From assembly GCA_026260175.1 (NCBI GenBank), contig JAKCWW010002422.1, forward strand, positions 1 through 31,426: 31,426 nucleotides of DNA, written 5' to 3'. Origin of the DNA: Reticulitermes lucifugus. Its lineage: Eukaryota; Arthropoda; Insecta; Blattodea; Rhinotermitidae. Of this stretch, positions 27,875-31,426 are shown in pieces. Position 1 is the first letter of the stretch. The number at the start of each line of letters is the position of its first letter. The position numbers and the translations under genes were made by a program. Below the pieces are notes generated by a model that saw only the letters and a program-made list of their open reading frames with translations, did not search any database and was not told the DNA's origin.

Positions 27875-27920
27875 AAATGCCTAAAAATGGTGGTATATCA
27901 CCGAAACATGTCGGGAGATT
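27875..27920 (+). ncRNA. Hammerhead-like motif, IR4 right arm, core lost
   Basis: CTAAAAA in place of CTGAGGA, T, perfect stem II GGTG-GTATAT-CACC, GAA, ACATGT, C, GGGAGA. The core is dead, but stem II and the ACATGT block are intact. Confidence 0.55.
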
Positions 27921-27999
27921 TATAAAAAGTGTACGATTGTACATGTTGTACGTGTATTTGTTGGTTTAATAATAAAAAAGTATAAAATCAATTCAACCA

Positions 28000-28975
28000 A
28001 AGTATTTCCTTTTCCTTCGGAGAATTCTGATGCACTCATCTAAGAGAAGTAAATAGTATTTAAAAAATGTAATGTGTTATAATCGTTTATCTTACTGCGT
28101 TTCCTGCTGAACACGTTCCAAATTGTTTCTGTCTGTGCCGTTTCTCGTGTTTGGAATTCTTCATCCTCAGACATCTCATCAAATTATACTAATGCAGCCG
28201 ATAGTACTAGCTGGTATGGAGTTTTCCCGGAACAATGACATGTCGCGTTGAACCGCACACAGCGTCAGCTCCACACTATGCTAAAGCGCGCATTGTAGGG
28301 CGAAAAACAATCTCGTGGTGTTTTTTCCTTTTATGTCGGATTTGGGATGAAGGGTGAAAATTAAAGTCAAATATTAACTGTAAATGTCACTGCTGATCAG
28401 TATGAAATAGTTACAATGCTTTGTATGCTGGTGTAAATGGCGTAGTATGGGTTTCAAAATGAGTTCTCATTGAGCAATCTTCTTTAAACACTTTCGGAGC
28501 TATTGTGTTTGAAATAGATGGGCGCAGGACGAATTTGGCCTTATTATGAAAAATTTGAATAATGATATCTCGAAACATAATCGACCTAGAGACGTCTAAC
28601 TTCGGGAAAATTGATTTCTGCAGATACCTAATGAGTTAAAGAAATTAAAAAATGTAAAACGTCAACTTCCCTGGTTTTTTGAGGGGGTTTGGAGTGGAGC
28701 GAATTGACCTACAATCGCCCTTAGATATTGCTTTCTTCCCCATTTATTCCATAGTTACTTGATAAAAAATTGTTAAATAGTAAACCAATTATGACGCCTT
28801 GTATTTTAATATGTTGGTGAAGGCGTTTAAGATAAATAGGTTGCCTCAATATTCAGGTAAAGTGGCACAAAACTACACCGTGTCATAACTCAGAATACAG
28901 CATTTTATGTTGAATTAATAAATTAGTTTTTGGAGTGAAAAATTAATTAGTTGCCACGAAGTACAACTACTCACG
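28000..28975. other. Mostly unassigned AT-rich stretch
   Basis: Apart from the small minus-strand frame listed separately, nothing is recognised. Confidence 0.45.
28040..28174 (-). CDS. 44-codon acidic small ORF; possible truncated N-terminus
   Basis: The ATG at 28,174 follows a TAA three codons upstream (on the minus strand, TAA then TTTGATGAG then ATG), so this is the start of the open frame. The product begins MSEDEEFQTRETAQTETIWN, continues VFSRKRSKIN and stops at TAG 28,042-28,040. An acidic start followed by a basic patch is seen at the N-terminus of some insect transposases and nuclear proteins, but nothing downstream confirms a family. It could be a decayed first segment of a transposase, or chance. 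Confidence 0.2.
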   Translation of the reverse strand: MSEDEEFQTRETAQTETIWNVFSRKRSKINDYNTLHFLNTIYFS

Positions 28976-28996
28976 TCATGTACACGTACTCGTCTC

Positions 28997-29016
28997 TGTC
29001 TCTCTCTCTCTCTCTG
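28997..29016. repeat. (TC)n microsatellite
   Basis: About nine TC units. Confidence 0.95.
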
Positions 29017-29019
29017 CAT

Positions 29020-30840
29020 TTATCACAGGGCTTTGGATAGTTCATCCGTCACTGTTGGCCTAAGCATGCGCAGATGTGACACCCAAAGGTTTGTTCTGCA
29101 TTGCTTTATTCAGTTATTACACTGCACAGTCACACTGTAAAAGACTTTACACAGAGCCTAATGCTGGCTAGACTTACATGGCATCATACCCTTCCAGCAA
29201 ATAGGATGAAGCGTTAAAACACAGAGACAGAGGGGAGGTGGGAGGATTTGTGCGGAGAGCAGGACTGCATTAAAAGTTATGTGCTCACCGTGACTTAAAA
29301 ATTGGTTTTTATGCGTTCCTGTTATTAACATGCACTGATTAATCTTGCGAGCTCGTTGAGCAATAACCGTAATTATTGCGTCGTTCATGGCGCAATAGCC
29401 AGTAAGGCAGCGTCGTAATTATAAAATACGACTCCCACGCCTTACCCTCTCCCAGTAAGTTTGTCCCCTCGTACAGTCTGCACTTCCTCCCAGTGCCACA
29501 AATTTCAGATTCACATAAAGTATTGTTCTAATATCGCTTGCCTAGGAGGGAGCCACATGTTACACCAACAGCCTTTGTATATTAAACTCTGTTATGAACT
29601 AAATCTAATTAAAGCTGGACATGGGTCATTCCTATGGATGCATCCCTTACTAATTGGGTTTTCCTTGCATATTTAGTGCTCTCTGACATTTAAGACCCCC
29701 CCCCGGAGAATTCCTGTCTGTAACATGGACCTCCATACGTAAGCGTTATGCTACTGCTAAATTTGTTCATGTAAATTGTAACTTTAAAAGACATAAAACA
29801 GATTTATACACATGAGAATGTCTAATAAAATGGACTTTATGTGCTTGAATATGAAATGCAAATTCTTATTCGTGAGAAAGGCAATTTTAGAGCTTCTACT
29901 TGCAAAGGATTTCGACACGTTGTAGTGTGATTGATTTTAAGTGAAATATGATAACTCCTGCACTTTATGCATGGTGTAATGGAAGGTCTTTTGTTTCGGG
30001 GGATAAAAAGCCCAACGGAAGTGGGATTTATTTTTATTTGTTCATTACACAAGATACGTGAAACACATAAACGCATATATAGGATAACGTACAGTCCTTC
30101 AACAAATTTCACTTTCGAATCTAACTAAGTTATTGACTGAACATTTATATTGCGTATTTACACTAAACAGTGCTGGCGGTGGGTCTGTAGCAGTCAAATA
30201 TCACCCAAATTTACATGAAGCACAAACAAGATTTTGTTATTTTTCTGAAAAGTAGTTTACAGTAATTGTAAATTATATGAAGTATAGTTATAACACAATA
30301 TTTATCCACAGTGTCACAGAGTTCATGCTGTCGCTCTAGTATTTCCCTGAGCTCTTACCTGCTCCTGTCAAACACACCATTGTGAGTCGTATTGGAACAT
30401 AGTGTGAGTAAATTCAGTGAGATTTCTAAGAAAGTTTTTAGTAATGTTAGCCAAAGTTTCAGCACTAATCAGACTAGTTTATTGGTGCAGTTTAATTATC
30501 ACAGTGGTTTTAATATAGTGTAACGTTTTTAATATAACGGTACAAAGATCAATCCTGGTATGAGGTATTCTTTTGTGTTAAATATCTAAGGATCAAATGC
30601 AAAGGCGCTTCATTCTGACGCAATTTTATTCATACAACAAATTGTTGATATGCGTGAATAAATTTTGAGTTTGCAATTCTACAAGAATTTTACCTTTCAG
30701 GTTACCTTTCTTCTGTTGATTGCCTGAGGGCATTAAAAGATGTAATTAATTAACAAGTTTAATTATAAAATTGGAATTGCAAGTAAAGGACTTCTGTTGC
30801 TTCACAAATTGTGCTCTTTTACCTTGTGAAATTTGGTGGC
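29020..30840. other. Unassigned stretch
   Basis: Frames of 71-91 codons with no recognised domain. GACCCCCCCCCGGAG at 29,694 is a C run only. Nothing in 1.8 kb looks like a gene, SINE or LINE to me. Confidence 0.45.
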
Positions 30841-30854
30841 TGCATATATGTTTG

Positions 30855-30905
30855 GAGAGTGCCTACTGAAGATGACTAAGGTAGGTCGAAACATTTGAGG
30901 TGTTA
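30855..30905 (+). ncRNA. Solo hammerhead-like motif, stem III damaged
   Basis: CCTA, CTGAAGA (30,866-30,872), T, stem II GACT-AAGGTA-GGTC, GAAA (30,888-30,891), then ACATTT where good copies have ACATGT, G, AGG. The lost C-G pair and G at the cleavage position should block cutting. TTAATAAAAG follows about 12 bp later. Confidence 0.6.
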
Positions 30906-31360
30906 ATAAAAGTAACCAAATGGTGAATAAAGTGTTCTGCTTCAATGTTGTTAAGGTCTATTATTCTTACTACTATTATGGGCGTTAATTATAATACTAT
31001 AATTGTTAAAATAGAAAAGTTAAATTATCACACTTAAAATTTTGACTGTAACAATCCTAATATTAGTCAAGCTGTTTGTTAGCTGATTTAATTTCTCATC
31101 ACCCCCTCTTTTTTACGTGTTACTGTTTGTAGTTTGCTATCGGATGTATTTTGTATATGCTCCTATGCTCTCTCTTTAATTGGCTTTGTTGCTGTTTTAT
31201 CAGCACATTAATAGTAATTCAAATTTTTTATTAGTATTATTATTACAGTTACGTATGTTGTACTTCTAATTGAAATAACAGGGTAAAATCGAAAATTCTA
31301 CAGTTACTTGTAACGTGTTTCCAGCTGAACACAACTTGTCAGGTGGACAAGAAAAAATTA
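30905..31360. other. Unassigned AT-rich stretch
   Basis: TATTATTATTAC-like runs. No feature recognised before the SINE tail. Confidence 0.5.
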
Positions 31361-31365
31361 AATAT

Positions 31366-31426
31366 ATTTTTTTTCAATGGCTCGACAGCCCCTTGGGGGC
31401 CTAGGCCGCCTCATTTGTCGAGGCTT
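31366..31426 (-). mobile_element. tRNA-derived SINE copy C, 3' part only (window edge)
   Basis: On the minus strand the element ends AAGCCTCGACAAATGAGGCGG, CCTAGGCCCCCAAGGGGCTG, TCGAGCCATTG and a run of A followed by ATATATTTAA. This is the same tail as at 16.74-16.82 kb, including the CCCCAAGGGG palindrome. The head, with A and B boxes, should lie outside the window to the right. Confidence 0.85.

Larger units (their letters stand above)
27552..27988. mobile_element. Inverted-repeat element IR4 with paired hammerhead-like motifs
   Basis: The left end, ATTTTATATTTTACTATTAAG, then CCAACAAATACAAACACAAC, mirrors the right end (TTGTATGT-type sequence through GTGTATTTGTTGGTTTAATA and AAAGTATAAAAT). 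The inner GTTAATATACCAAGTCCTCTAAAAA mirrors TTTTTAGAGGACTTGGTATATTAA. Arms are about 140 bp and the spacer is about 150 bp of AT-rich sequence without a coding frame. CCAACAA near the end also occurs at the ends of the 15.07 kb element, so the two share a terminal motif. Confidence 0.8.

Noticed and set aside
28140-28180. Minus-strand CTGAGGATGAAG with GAGAAACGG, hammerhead-like
   Set aside because: No stem II pairing between the two halves and no AC..GT stem III. The sequence reads better as a short acidic open frame.
1-31426. CRISPR array, prokaryotic operon, rRNA or plasmid feature
   Set aside because: The window is eukaryotic by its LINE, SINE and mariner content. The 31-bp array at 63-600 has no spacers and is an ordinary minisatellite.

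Overview
This window looks like intergenic nuclear DNA from a large, repeat-rich animal genome, most likely an insect. It is AT-rich, its frames are short and full of stops, and no host exon could be identified. It holds fragments of several unrelated transposon families, tRNA-derived SINEs with A and B boxes, many microsatellites and one run of 50 N. From memory, the LINE C-terminal tails and SINE types resemble those of cockroaches and other polyneopteran insects. That placement is an inference. The longest open frame (161 codons) resembles no protein I know.

Layout. 0-5 kb: a LINE reverse-transcriptase scrap running into a 31-bp minisatellite, a decayed mariner-like transposase (minus strand), a 38/48-bp minisatellite, a small inverted-repeat element near 3.1 kb, and the last 29 codons plus 3' tail of a LINE. 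5-11 kb: a decayed ~141-bp tandem repeat, a second LINE C-terminus (minus), a near-complete tRNA-derived SINE (minus) and a G/T-rich simple repeat. 11-17 kb: a LINE scrap, long stretches without recognisable content, the inverted-repeat element at 15.07-15.45 kb, and a second SINE copy interrupted by the N gap. 17-22 kb: two solo hammerhead-like motifs (17.9 and 18.5 kb), an inverted pair at 20.1 kb, and decayed relatives at 20.7 and 21.5 kb. 22-31 kb: four tRNA-related SINE-like repeats, a LINE scrap, large inverted repeats at 25.1-25.4 and 27.55-27.99 kb, a coding-like fossil at 25.8-26.3 kb, a solo hammerhead-like motif at 30.86 kb, and a third copy of the first SINE at the right edge.

The most notable content is a dispersed set of hammerhead-ribozyme-like motifs. 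Good copies follow stem I, CTGANGA, one extra T, stem II, GAAA, a tiny stem III of form ACNNGT, a cleavage-site H, then stem I. Four loci carry two such motifs in opposite orientation within a 190-440 bp inverted repeat that has no room for a reverse transcriptase. At 15.1/15.35 kb the two arms differ by a compensatory C-G to U-A change in stem I, which is direct evidence that RNA pairing was maintained. Hammerheads with very small stem III are known from Penelope-like retroelements, so these are probably non-autonomous or relic members of that group. The paired inverted layout and the constant extra T deserve checking.
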